From contig NZ_JAJHNP010000014.1 in assembly GCF_020819595.1 (NCBI RefSeq), forward strand, positions 160,195 to 224,194: DNA of 64,000 nucleotides, written 5' to 3'. The DNA is from Streptomyces barringtoniae (GTDB taxonomy: Bacteria > Actinomycetota > Actinomycetes > Streptomycetales > Streptomycetaceae). Within the stretch, counting starts at the first letter, position 1, and each line of letters opens with the position of its first letter. The position numbers and the translations under genes are program-made. Of this stretch, positions 32,697 to 40,872 are shown piece by piece. The notes under the pieces were generated by a model. That model did no database searches. It had not been told where the DNA came from and was given only the letters and a program-made list of their open reading frames with translations.

Positions 32697-32866
32697 CTAT
32701 GATCCGAAGGACGACGTGGTGGTCGTCGCCGTCGGGGGTCAGTCACCGCGTTACCCGGTCGTCCTGCGCCACATGGTCCCGCACTCCAAGGAGGTCGACG
32801 TCTCTACGCCAGACGTCACTGAGGCGGCAGTCCGAGTGGTGGACCCGGAGGACACCGCAACCTTGA

Positions 32867-33345
32867 TCACTTTCTTCCCTGCGGAGTCCAGGACTGCCTC
32901 ATGACCAGCCCTGACCGAACGGTCCGGCGCCGGGGGCTTCCCTGAGCGGAGCCGCGGGCGCCCACTCTCTGGCCGGATCGGCCAGCGGGGTCAGCCCTGC
33001 CGAAGAGGGTGGCGTAGCCAGATGACAGCTGGCTGATGATCTGGTTCAGTTCGCCGCCGGAGACCGCGTCGGCCAGGGTGGACAGCACCGCGCTGGCGTC
33101 CCACCCGGCCGTACGGGGACGAGCGCCGGTGCGCTCGGCGACGCGCTGGCAGAACTCCTCGACCCCGAAACTCTCCGCCTGCCCTGTCCGTCACCCTTGA
33201 GGGGCGCGCCGAGCGGTTCGGGTAGCTGTGCGGCGACGTCAGACGCCTCTCCCGGGGTGATCCGCTGCGCAAGGACCTCAAGTACCGCAGTGGTGATCTT
33301 CGCGGCCTCCTCCTGGCTACGTGCCGTGATGCGCCGAATGATGAG
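32867..33345 (-). pseudogene. DUF2267 protein, frameshifted
   Basis: The N-terminal part reads ITARSQEEAAKITTAVLEVL, AQRITPGEASDVAAQLPEPL in one frame. The C-terminal part reads ESFGVEEFCQRVAERTGARP, WDASAVLSTLADAVSGGELN and QIISQLSSGYATLF in another. The shift is near 33175, where one base appears to be missing. An intact relative is at 40873-41268. DUF2267 proteins are small, helical and of unknown function, common in actinomycete stress clusters. Its end overlaps the DUF5335 3' end on the other strand. Confidence 0.75.
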
Positions 33346-33477
33346 TAATAGGTCTACCGGGCAGGGACACTCCCGGAACGCGGCCGACCGTCGCTCGCCA
33401 CATCAAGGAAAGAAGCGCCCGGTATGGAGGTCGTTGTGACAGCCCATCCGGATCCCTTCACCGGCTCGTGAGCCCCG

Positions 33478-33951
33478 GTGAGCGTCACGGAGGTGGACGG
33501 CTGCGCCATCCTGCGCTTTGCCGGCGAGCTGACCGCTGACAGCGTGCTGGACTTGGAGCAGCAGCTCCTCGATGTGCGTCTTCCTCAGGTCCGCGAGTGG
33601 GTGCTGGACATGAGTGACCTCACCAGCATGGACTTGACCTGTGCCTATGCTCTGCTGCGAGCGGCCACTCGCGTTCCGGCAACTACTACGGTCCGGGTAC
33701 GCAGCGCACGGCGCACCGTCCAACGCATGCTGCAGCACGCCGGTGTCGATGCGCTCGCCGCCATCGAGGAGCCCCTGCCCCCTGCTGCTGCCGCCGCCGC
33801 CGTCTCACGCACTTGCCGCAATGGTCACCGAAGCGGCCGCGTCCAGCTCGCCGGTCCCACTGTGCTCCTGCACGGTGGAAGCCGAAAGCCGATCCTCTCC
33901 CCGAGGCCGAGGATGGGCAGCGCAAGGGCGGCCGGCGCTTTCGCCGCATGA
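33478..33951 (+). CDS. STAS-domain protein
   Basis: A 157-residue protein from GTG 33478 with a STAS domain over residues 1-100: CAILRFAGELTADSVLDLEQ, QLLDVRLPQVREWVLDMSDL, TSMDLTCAYALLRAATRVP and TVQRMLQHAGVDALAAI. The phosphoacceptor loop is Asp52-Leu-Thr54 rather than Asp-Ser-Ser, so Thr54 is the only candidate target for a kinase. The 55-residue C-terminal extension is basic and low in structure. It is the second of three STAS genes in 10 kb and has its own unit upstream of a hydrolase on the other strand. Confidence 0.8.
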   Translation: MSVTEVDGCAILRFAGELTADSVLDLEQQLLDVRLPQVREWVLDMSDLTSMDLTCAYALLRAATRVPATTTVRVRSARRTVQRMLQHAGVDALAAIEEPLPPAAAAAAVSRTCRNGHRSGRVQLAGPTVLLHGGSRKPILSPRPRMGSARAAGAFAA

Positions 33952-34067
33952 GCCGGCCGCCCCTTCTTCTCGCTAGCCCGGTCCGCCACCGGTTCCGGCC
34001 GATGCCGCCCGGCTTGCATCAAGTCGGCGTCATTCCCGACCGCCGGGGCGGACCAGATGAGTCAGCG

Positions 34068-34823
34068 TCACGCCTGCCGGGCCGGCTGGGTGGCTTTAAG
34101 GATCGTGTGGGCGATCAGTTCGGGCGCGTCCAGCATGGGCACATGTCCGCAGCCGGGCAGCGGCACCAGTCGTGCCTGAGGGATCATGGCGCGGGCCCGG
34201 GCCGCCTGCCGCGGTGGCAGGATGCGGTCGCGGGTGCCCCAGGCGATGGTGACCGGCACATCGGGGATGTCACCCGTGAACAGGCCGGGTGTGCGTCCGG
34301 CTCGCAGCGTGGCCTTGAAGGCCGGTGTGTGCTGCAAGGTCCGCAGGGCCGCGGCCACGGGCTGCGGCGGGCATGCCTGCGAGCGATCGTACAGGGTGCC
34401 GGTCAGCACGGCACGGGCAGGCGCGGTGCCCACCAGGGCCTCAAAGGCCGGCTCGGGCAGCAGGCGTACACCGTAGTGGGTGGCATGGAGGACGGCGTAG
34501 GTGTAGCGGCGCTCGGCGGGGGTCCAGAACCCGGCCGGGGCCAGCGCGGTCACGCTTCGGGCGAGCCCTGCCTGCCCCAGGTGCAGAGCGATCAGTCCGC
34601 CCAGCGAGGGGCCGACCACGTCCGGCCGCTCGACGCCCAGGGCGGTGAACACCGAGCCCAGCCACAGCATGGCCGTCTCCAGGTTGCGGGGAACGCCGGG
34701 GTCGAGGTCGGGAGCCTGCCCGAAGCCCGGCAGGTCCATCGCGATGATCTCACTGCTGTCGGTCAGCAGCGGGATGACCGGGTCCCAGGTCTGCTGGTGG
34801 CATCCCAGGCCGTGCACCAGCAC
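34068..34823 (-). CDS. Alpha/beta hydrolase, N-terminally truncated
   Basis: 251 residues beginning at the oxyanion-hole strand (MLVHGLGCHQQTWDPVIPLL). The nucleophile Ser73 is in DVVGPSLGGLIALHLG, the acid probably in IAWGTRDRILPPR and the histidine in LPGCGHVPMLDAP. Codons upstream (AQGSGEPV) belong to the same protein, but an in-frame stop near 34850 cuts it off, so the first 20 or so residues, with the initial strand and the native start, are missing. GTG 34823 could still start translation, but the fold would lack its first beta-strand. Homology is to general esterases or C-C hydrolases. Confidence 0.7.
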   Translation of the reverse strand: MLVHGLGCHQQTWDPVIPLLTDSSEIIAMDLPGFGQAPDLDPGVPRNLETAMLWLGSVFTALGVERPDVVGPSLGGLIALHLGQAGLARSVTALAPAGFWTPAERRYTYAVLHATHYGVRLLPEPAFEALVGTAPARAVLTGTLYDRSQACPPQPVAAALRTLQHTPAFKATLRAGRTPGLFTGDIPDVPVTIAWGTRDRILPPRQAARARAMIPQARLVPLPGCGHVPMLDAPELIAHTILKATQPARQA

Positions 34824-35267
34824 GACCGGTTCACCGGACCCCTGCGCTCATACGCCACCCGTCACCGGGCCCAGGCCGGTTGCCTCGCCCTGGACGTACC
34901 AGGCCGACCGTGGCTCCAGCAGGAGGCGGCCCCGTTCACCGTCGGCCCCATCGGTAGCGGGAGTCTTCAGACGGCGCAGGCACGCCGCGACCCGTGCTGC
35001 CCGGTCACCGCCGTGGCCGGCAGCCGACGGGAGAGCAGATACCCAAGCCATCGTCGTGCGCCTCGCACACCACGTGACATTGACTGCCGTCACAAAGGCG
35101 ACACCGCCCACGCAGTGCCGCAGCAGTGTCAACCACGAATGACACGGGTGTATTTCCGCGCGACCGCGTCGCACGCCGGGAGCGCGACTCAAGAACGAAG
35201 GAGCCGCGCCGCTCGCGACGGTGTGGCCTTGGAAGCGGGTGGGGCTCGGCGGGGCGCGGCAGTGCGG
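34824..35267. other. Region without a recognisable gene
   Basis: 440 bases between the truncated hydrolase and the end of the helical protein gene. Open frames on both strands are arginine-rich shadows with no family resemblance. It probably contains the deletion scar that removed the hydrolase N-terminus. Confidence 0.3.
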
Positions 35268-36164
35268 TCAGGGCCGGCTGGAGCTCAGCTGCTCGATGGC
35301 TTCCAGGACATGTTTGCGGCGGGCGTGCGTGCGCTCGTATCCCTCGAGAACGCGCAGGTCGGACTCGGACAAAGAGGGCAGGCGCCGCTCGATCTCCTCA
35401 ACGCTGAGCTGGCTGAAGCCGACGATGGGCAGGCTTTCCTCGCTGCTGGCCGCGCCTTGGATCTGCTCGGCCGCGGCGGTCACTTCCGGCTCCTCCGCCA
35501 CCGGCCTTTCGTCTTCGGGCCTCGGCCCGGGGCGTGCCGCGTGGCGCAGCCGGTCGGCGACAGCCCGCAGCGGGCGGGTGGCCGCATGGGCGAGGCCGCC
35601 GTTCGTCGTCTGTTCCACGCGGAAGCCGTCGCCTGCGGCGACCACGGTTCGGGCCTGCCGGGCGAGGCTGTCCTCGAGCAGTGCCAGCAGCTCCTGGTCC
35701 TTGCTGCGAAGTTCCTGCAGCAGGTGGAGGGTGGTGTCGTCCTGGGCCTGGTCGGCGAGGACCTCCCCGGCCAGAGCGCTGGCCAGGGCCCGGGCAGCAG
35801 CGGCGTACTCGTCCTCGGTGTTCCTCAGCAGCTGCTGGTCGTCGGCCGGCCCTCGGCCGTGCATCACCCCTGTCACCGTCTTCTGCCCGATGGTCAGCGG
35901 CAGCATGGCTGTTCTGAAGGTGGTGCGGGCGGCGAACCGCGCCATGTCGGCCGCGCTGCCGAGCAGGCCGCGGGGCCGCAGTCCGCGGACATGGCCTTCG
36001 ATGCGGCGCACCCGGCCCTGCATCTCATCGGCCTCGCGCTCAAGCATCTGCCGGTGGGCGCCGGGCGGCGCGAGCGCCGCATCCGCCCACAGCCGGTCAC
36101 ACGCTGCGGCATGAGCGTGGCGAGCATCCTCCAGCACCGGTATCAAGGTCTGCGTCATAGCCAT
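35268..36164 (-). CDS. Helical protein of unknown function
   Basis: 298 residues, start ATG 36164 with GGAGCAGCC upstream. The first 120 residues are helical (PGAHRQMLEREADEMQGRVR, RIEGHVRGLRPRGLLGSAAD), followed by a hydrophobic stretch around TAMLPLTIGQKTVTGVMHG and a ferritin-like four-helix region (DDTTLHLLQELRSKDQELLA, LLEDSLARQARTVV). The C-terminal 45 residues (VGFSQLSVEEIERRLPSLSE, then SDLRVLEGYERTHARRKHVL) form a short helical domain that recurs at the ends of several actinomycete envelope or stress proteins. No enzyme motif is visible. It is transcribed alone. Confidence 0.75.
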   Translation of the reverse strand: MAMTQTLIPVLEDARHAHAAACDRLWADAALAPPGAHRQMLEREADEMQGRVRRIEGHVRGLRPRGLLGSAADMARFAARTTFRTAMLPLTIGQKTVTGVMHGRGPADDQQLLRNTEDEYAAAARALASALAGEVLADQAQDDTTLHLLQELRSKDQELLALLEDSLARQARTVVAAGDGFRVEQTTNGGLAHAATRPLRAVADRLRHAARPGPRPEDERPVAEEPEVTAAAEQIQGAASSEESLPIVGFSQLSVEEIERRLPSLSESDLRVLEGYERTHARRKHVLEAIEQLSSSRP

Positions 36165-36631
36165 GGGAGGCTGCTCCCTTCATGCGGTGTCAGGCGGGTG
36201 ATGAGCGGCTGCCCAGCCGGCCGTCCTCCTGCGGCTGAGCAGCCGGGATCATCCTGCGCGGACCGCGCGAAGATCACCCGCCTGGGAGCGCGCCCGCCCT
36301 GCGGGCCCCACGGCACAGGAGCCCGGCTTTACCCGCTGCCGCAGGTGCGGAGACAGTCTGCCGGCGGTTCCACCGTCCGGGTGAGGGCGCGTGTGACGGC
36401 CGAGTCGTCCTGGGCACCGCGCGGCCAGTCACGTACAGCCGTCATCGGCACGCCGTTGAAAGCCCCACTCGAATGTCCTGGACCGTCACAGGCTTCAGAG
36501 AGCGCGAACGCGCACCAGCCCCGAGGCTGAGCGCAGTCGCGGCCCCGGTACCTCGGGGCCGGTCCTCCGCCCCTACGATGACCCGATCCGTGATCAACGG
36601 TAAGCGCTGGCGCCGTTGACACAGGCGCGAG
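36165..36631. other. Region without a recognisable gene
   Basis: About 470 bases. The only frames are short and lack coding character. The sequence next to 36165 must contain the promoter of the helical protein gene. GCGCGCCCGCCCTGCGGGCC near 36290 could fold but has no adjacent gene end. Confidence 0.3.
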
Positions 36632-36787
36632 TCAGGACGACCGGCCCGGGTACTCCGGCTCCCCGCCGTCAGCGTCGAACATCTTGGTGAAGGTGGCACC
36701 GCACCGGCAACGCGAGTACTCGACCAGTTCCCCCTCTTCCGACACGCTCAGCCCCTGGCTGAGTCGCACATGCACATGATTACCCAT
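36632..36787 (-). CDS. Small Cys-x-Cys protein
   Basis: A 51-residue protein: MGNHVHVRLSQGLSVSEEGE, LVEYSRCRCGATFTKMFDAD and GGEPEYPGRSS. GGAAGG lies ten bases before the ATG. The RCRCG motif and the acidic body suggest half of a metal-binding ribbon that might dimerise. It is divergent from the Hsp20 gene at 36987. No family is recognised, but codon use and the ribosome site make it convincing despite its size. Confidence 0.65.
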   Translation of the reverse strand: MGNHVHVRLSQGLSVSEEGELVEYSRCRCGATFTKMFDADGGEPEYPGRSS

Positions 36788-36986
36788 GAGGAGCTGCCTT
36801 CCTTGACGTCTGTCGTCCGCCTCATCGTGGGCGCCGGCCGCTCACGCTGACAATGCCGCAGCTCACACAGTTCACGAGTGCGACCACGGCACTTCTCCAT
36901 GTGGCCGCAATCCGGCCGTGCCGCGAAGCACCACCAGGAATAGCCTGAAAGTGACAGAAGGTACGTTCGTGCGGAGGTGAGGAGTA

Positions 36987-37472
36987 ATGGCACTGCCTGC
37001 GCGACGCGGCGGGCCCCTGGCTGAACGGCGGTTCCCGGGCTGGGGCACGGATCCTCTCGCCGAGCTCAACGACCTCTTCGGCAGGATGGGCATCCTCCTG
37101 GAGTCCACCGCGGGCGGCGCCATGGGCCCCATGACGGAGGGCATGGCCTGGTCGCCGCTGGCGGACCTGTCGGAAACCGATGACGCCTACCTGGTCGAAG
37201 TCGAGGTGCCAGGCGTCAAGCGCGAGGACCTCGACATCGAGATGACCGAGCGCGAACTGACCATCACCGGCGAGTTCAAAGAACGCGAGCGCACCGGCAT
37301 GCTGCGCCGCAGCACCCGCAGGACCGGCCGGTTCGAGTACCGCGCCGCGCTGCCCGGCGACATCAGCCCCGAGAACGTCGAGGCCACCCTCGACAACGGT
37401 GTGCTGACCGTCAAGGTACCGAAGGCGGAAGCCACCAAATCGCGCCGCATCGAGATCACGTCCGGACAGTGA
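36987..37472 (+). CDS. Small heat-shock protein (Hsp20/alpha-crystallin)
   Basis: A 161-residue chaperone. The alpha-crystallin domain spans about residues 55-155: WSPLADLSETDDAYLVEVEV, PGVKREDLDIEMTERELTIT, FEYRAALPGDISPENVEATL and DNGVLTVKVPKAE, with the C-terminal I-x-I-like tail IEITSGQ. Hsp20 oligomers hold unfolding proteins until Hsp70 can act. The ribosome site GGAGGTGAGG precedes the ATG. It is one of two Hsp20 genes within 2 kb and faces the small Cys-x-Cys gene; no clear HAIR sequence lies upstream, so its control may differ from that of the J-domain gene. Confidence 0.9.
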   Translation: MALPARRGGPLAERRFPGWGTDPLAELNDLFGRMGILLESTAGGAMGPMTEGMAWSPLADLSETDDAYLVEVEVPGVKREDLDIEMTERELTITGEFKERERTGMLRRSTRRTGRFEYRAALPGDISPENVEATLDNGVLTVKVPKAEATKSRRIEITSGQ

Positions 37473-37569
37473 CCCCAGCTCGGACAGTGAGCCCTGCCCC
37501 CGTGCGGTGCGCGCCGTACGAGGGCAGGTGCGGGTTGGATGCGGTGACCGTCCCGGGCCGACTGGCCGA

Positions 37570-37947
37570 TCAGGACGTATCCGTGGACGGATGCTCGGCT
37601 CGCGCGTGCGCCTGGGGATGGCCGGCGGCGTGCAGCATCGGTGCGGTGTGCCGTTCGGGGCGGTGTTCGCCTTCGGCCGGAACGCGGCTGCGCGGCCCTT
37701 CGGCGTCGGGCAGGGGAACGGGGCGGCGGGCCACGAGGCGCCCGACCCAGCGCCGACCGCAGTGTTCGCAAGGCGGAGCGCCCTGCGGCGTGTAGGGGGA
37801 GGAAACCGCCGTGTTGTCGCGGTAGAAGACCTCCCACTCGGCATCGAGGGCGTCCCGGTAGCGCTGCACGTCGTAGTCGACACTCCAGCGGTGCCAGCAC
37901 GAGCCGCAGATGAACTCGACTCGTTCGACGGCAAGTTCAGTGATCAC
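37570..37947 (-). CDS. Zinc-ribbon protein coupled to STAS gene
   Basis: A 125-residue protein from GTG 37947 (VITELAVERVEFICGSCWHR) whose start overlaps the STAS stop (GTGA). Cysteines in ICGSCWHRW and PPCEHCGRRW form a four-Cys zinc ribbon separated by about 45 residues containing WSVDYDVQRYRDALDAEWEV. The last 40 residues are Pro/His rich and probably unstructured. Similar two-CxxC proteins occur beside stress genes in Streptomyces. Coupling to a STAS protein suggests a joint regulatory function. Confidence 0.75.
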   Translation of the reverse strand: MITELAVERVEFICGSCWHRWSVDYDVQRYRDALDAEWEVFYRDNTAVSSPYTPQGAPPCEHCGRRWVGRLVARRPVPLPDAEGPRSRVPAEGEHRPERHTAPMLHAAGHPQAHARAEHPSTDTS

Positions 37948-38336
37948 GGCAGGGCACCTCCCATCCGGCTGGCGACTGTGGTCCGGGGCGCTGTGAGCGC
38001 GGCCTCGAGGGAGGGGTAGACGGGCAGGGCCTGGGGGAGTCCGCTGTCGCGCAGGAGCCGCTCCACCCGCCCTTCGGGGCATACCAGGCGTAGCTCTCCC
38101 TGCTCTCCCTGGTCCTCCTCCAGCATGGCCCGGACGGACATCAGGGCAGCCAGGCCGCCGGTGTCGGCCCAGGTCCGCTCGGACAGGTCCACGATCAGGT
38201 CGAGCAAGTGCCGGTGCTTGGCGGTGACGGCGGCCACGTAATCACACAGCTCACGGGCCGTGGTGGTGTCCAGGGCTCCTTTGATCTCCGTCACGGCCCA
38301 GCCGTTCTCCCAGTGGGAGGCGAGGAACACAGCCAT
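37944..38336 (-). CDS. STAS-domain protein
   Basis: A 130-residue STAS protein: WAVTEIKGALDTTTARELCD, HRHLLDLIVDLSERTWADTG, GLAALMSVRAMLE and LRLVCPEGRVERLLRDSGL. The loop is Asp58-Thr59-Gly-Gly rather than Asp-Ser-Ser-Gly, so Thr59 could still accept phosphate. ATG 38336 has GGAGTGAGGAG just upstream; the in-frame GTG at 38345 is less likely because AGGA touches it. It heads a coupled pair with the zinc-ribbon gene, between two Hsp20 genes. Confidence 0.85.
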   Translation of the reverse strand: MAVFLASHWENGWAVTEIKGALDTTTARELCDYVAAVTAKHRHLLDLIVDLSERTWADTGGLAALMSVRAMLEEDQGEQGELRLVCPEGRVERLLRDSGLPQALPVYPSLEAALTAPRTTVASRMGGALP

Positions 38337-38454
38337 GCTCCTCACTCCTGCCGCTCAGCGCCCGCCGTGGCCCGCCGCACGACGTTCAGGGTGCGGAGGC
38401 CCACGGTCATGTCGTCGATGCTGCGGTCTGCTGTTGTCTACCTGCATTCACTCC

Positions 38455-38939
38455 TTACATGTCACTTCTTCCGCTTGCTTCCCACGGGGCGGGATGCCAG
38501 CTCTCGATCTGCTGTGACTCCGCGCCCTTCCGGCCGATCTCGATGGGGCGGGGCTTGGCCTCTTCCGTCACCGGGATCTTCACGGTGAGCACGCCGGCGT
38601 CGTAGTGGGCGGTGATCTTCTCAGGGTCGAGCGAGTCGCCCGGCGGAAGCTGGCGACTGAAGACGCCGTGGGGCCGCTCGGCGACGAGCAGGTCGGCCTC
38701 CGTGGTGTCCGGGCCGGGCCGCTCGGCTCGCACGGTCAGCATGTTGCGCTCCACGTTGAGGTCCACGGGTGTCGGGATCGACGCCGGGCAGGTCGAAGTG
38801 GACGACGAAGGCGTCGCCGCTCTGATAGGCGTCGATCGGCATGACGGCCGGCCGTGCCAGGGAGCCGAACATCTGCTGGGTTAGCCGGTCGAGGTCCCGG
38901 AAGGGGTCGGTGCGGATGAGCGCAGCCATCGTGCAGCTC
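38455..38939 (-). pseudogene. Second Hsp20, frameshifted
   Basis: The N-terminal frame reads MAALIRTDPFRDLDRLTQQM, MPIDAYQSGDAFVVHFDLPG and VDPDT. The other frame continues with DLNVERNMLTVRAERPGPDT, GVFSRQLPPGDSLDPEKITA and YDAGVLTVKIPVTEEAKPR. One extra C near 38775 (ACCCG for ACCG) separates them; removing it restores a 160-residue Hsp20 of the HSP18 type. GGAAGGAGC precedes ATG 38939. A HAIR-like operator lies about 80 bases upstream, so it may belong to the HspR regulon. Confidence 0.8.
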
Positions 38940-39020
38940 CTTCCACCTGGCGGTCCGCCCATTCCGGGCTCAGGGAGTCCGGAATGCCTCCGAAACCCCA
39001 TATACCTCCCCTCATCAAGC

Positions 39021-39050
39021 CTTGACAAGATGAGACTCAAGTTTTATCTC
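39021..39050 (+). promoter_or_regulatory. HAIR-like HspR operator and promoter
   Basis: CTTGACA-N7-ACTCAAG at 39021-39041 fits the HAIR consensus CTTGAGT-N7-ACTCAAG at 12 of 14 positions. TTGACA inside it (39022-39027) and TATCTC (39045-39050) are spaced by 17 bases and would read towards the J-domain gene at 39109. The site also lies upstream of the Hsp20 gene that starts at 38939 on the other strand. Confidence 0.7.
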
Positions 39051-39108
39051 AGGAATTGAGGCAAGTAAGGGTGAAGTCGCAGCTCGCAGTGGGCGAGGAG
39101 GTGGCGGG

Positions 39109-39477
39109 ATGCCGGCGCGGGACCAGGGTGGAGACCTGTATGCGGTGCTGGGGGTGGAGCCCTCGGCGACAGCCGAGGTGATCACCTCTGCCTTCCGCGC
39201 CCGGGCGCGGGAGCTGCGCCCCGACACCCGCGTGGATGCGGTCACCGCCGAACGGTTCGGCGAGGTGCGGTCGGCGTACGAGACGCTCCGCGATCCGGTC
39301 CTGCGCGCGGCGTACGACCAGACGTACCAGCGGACGGCCGAGCGGACATACGAACCCGGCCCTGTCGTCGCGCGGCCGGTCCGGCCGGCGCCACGTTACC
39401 TCGTGGTGCTCGGGGTCGTGCGTCCCGAGCCTGCGCTGCGGGCCGGTCCCGTCCGGTGGGAGCCGGCATCCCGATGA
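39109..39477 (+). CDS. J-domain protein with degenerate HPD motif
   Basis: A 122-residue protein whose first 75 residues are a J-domain: DLYAVLGVEPSATAEVITSA, FRARARELRPDTRVDAVTAE, RFGEVRSAYETLRDPVLRAA and YDQTYQ. The catalytic HPD loop is Arg37-Pro38-Asp39, so the histidine needed to stimulate Hsp70 ATPase is missing. The tail (PGPVVARPVRPAPRYLVVLG) has no zinc-finger or client domain. It is followed by a DnaK stub, as in dnaJ/dnaK pairs, and preceded by a HAIR-like site. It may be a decoy, or the Arg may be tolerated. Confidence 0.8.
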   Translation: MPARDQGGDLYAVLGVEPSATAEVITSAFRARARELRPDTRVDAVTAERFGEVRSAYETLRDPVLRAAYDQTYQRTAERTYEPGPVVARPVRPAPRYLVVLGVVRPEPALRAGPVRWEPASR

Positions 39478-39526
39478 AGCCCCGATCGCAAACGTGAAGC
39501 AGAGGATGGTGAGGAGGGAGAAGCAG

Positions 39527-39589
39527 ATGGCGCGCTCGGTTGGTATCGACCTGGGAACGACGAACTCGGTGGTCTCGGTCCTGCAGGGG
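39527..39589 (+). pseudogene. DnaK N-terminal stub
   Basis: MARSVGIDLGTTNSVVSVLQ and one more codon are the invariant phosphate-1 loop of Hsp70, preceded by GAGGGAG. The match ends at 39589 and a different protein follows in another frame, so all but 21 of about 610 residues are deleted. It once formed an operon with the J-domain gene. Confidence 0.8.
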
Positions 39590-40862
39590 TTTTGCTGCGC
39601 GACCGGGCCGGCCGCACGATCGAGGCCGAACCACGAGCATGCCCGCTGCTGAACGGCAAGGGCGACGTGCAGTGGTTCCTGCAGGCGTCCGTGCCCCAGG
39701 AGAGCGACGGCGCCGCCCTCGCACTGCAGCGCAGCCTGCTGCAGCACCGCCTCCCCGCCCAGCAGGCGCTGGAGACAGCCGCCCGCTACCTGCCCGCCGA
39801 TCCCCACGCCGGCGTCGGGGGGACTGGTTCGACGTCATCGCCCTGTCCGGCGCACGGATGGCACTGGTCGCCGGCGACGTCGCCGGCCACGGCCTGAACG
39901 CCTCCGCGGCCATGGGACGGCTACGCACGGCGGTGCGCACCCTCGCCGATGTCGACCTGCCCCCGGACGAGCTGCTGTCCGACCTCGACGACCTCATCCT
40001 CGACGAAGTCAGGGACGGCACCGAGATGGCCGGGGAGATCGGCGCGACCTGCCTGTACGCGGTGTACGACCCGGTCACCTGCCACTGCACCCTGGCCAGC
40101 GCCGGCCACCCGCCGCCCGCCGTGCTCACCCCGGATGGCACCGTCTGCTTCGTCGACGTCGAACCGGGACCGCTGCTGGGGGTGGGCGGCGCGCCCTTCG
40201 ACGCCGTCGACATCGCCCTGCCGGAAGGCAGCCTGCTCGCGCTGTACAGCGACGGCCTGATCGAAGCCCGCGACCGCGACATCGACGCGGGCATGAAGGC
40301 TCTGCGCGAGGCGCTCGACCGGCCGGTGCCCTCCCTGGACGCCCTGTGCGACACCGTCCTGGAGACCCTGCTGCCCGACGGCCACGCCGACGACGTGGCA
40401 CTCCTCATCGCCCGCACCCACGCGCTGGACGCCGCGCACGTCGCCTCCTGGAAGGTGCCCGCCGACCCGGCTGCCGTCGCACAGGCCCGCCGCGAGGCCG
40501 CAGCCCAGCTCAGGCGATGGGGGCTGTCCGATGCAGTGCCCACCACCGAACTGCTCGTCAGTGAACTGGTCACCAATGCCATCCGCCACGCCAGCGCCCC
40601 CATCGAGCTGCGCCTGATCCACGACGGCAGCCTGATCTCCGAGGTCTCCGACGCCAGCAGCACCTCCCCCCACCCGCGCCGCGCCCACATCCTGGACGAG
40701 GGCGGCCGCGGCCTGCTGCTCGTCGGACAGCTCTCCGACCGGTGGGGCACCCGCCACACACCCAGCGGAAAGACCATCTGGACCGAACAAGAACATCCGC
40801 TTCGCGCCACCACGGCCCCGGACACGGACGCCAGCGGGCATCCGCCGGTGCCGGCCGCCTAG
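39590..40862 (+). pseudogene. SpoIIE-type phosphatase/RsbW-like kinase, truncated and frameshifted
   Basis: The tail of a sensor domain (LLRDRAGRTIEAEPRACPLL; VQWFLQASVPQE) leads to a PP2C/SpoIIE domain: WFDVIALSGARMALVAGDVA, GHGLNASAAMGRLR, TLASAGHPPPAVL and LLALYSDGLIEARDRDID. A HATPase_c domain follows: TELLVSELVTNAIRHASAPI, DEGGRGLLLVGQLSDRWGT. The N-terminus is lost at the DnaK junction, and the frame breaks at a G6 run near 39822 (GDW needs a seventh G). From that point to 40862 the frame is open and coding. The combined protein would both phosphorylate and dephosphorylate a STAS partner. Confidence 0.8.
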
Positions 40863-40872
40863 GGAGGACAGC

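Larger units (their letters stand above)
31314..32904 (+). pseudogene. DUF5335 protein, interrupted by IS630
   Basis: The two parts 31314-31472 and 32701-32904 join in frame once the IS and one CTAT copy are removed. They give a 120-residue DUF5335 protein: GWRSMLDEVTDAHSGELVTI, EAERLPFSYLTYDPKDDVVV, YPVVLRHMVPHSKEVDV and TLITFFPAESR. A GGAGGGAGG ribosome site precedes ATG 31314. The family is small, probably cytoplasmic and found beside stress genes; its function is unknown. As it stands only the first 53 residues can be made. Confidence 0.85.

Noticed and set aside
33813..36530. 905-residue plus-strand frame
   Set aside because: A long open shadow across the antisense hydrolase and helical protein genes with no recognisable domain or coherent start.
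39527..40862. DnaK-SpoIIE fusion protein
   Set aside because: The DnaK start and the following phosphatase sequence are in different frames, so no fused product is made.
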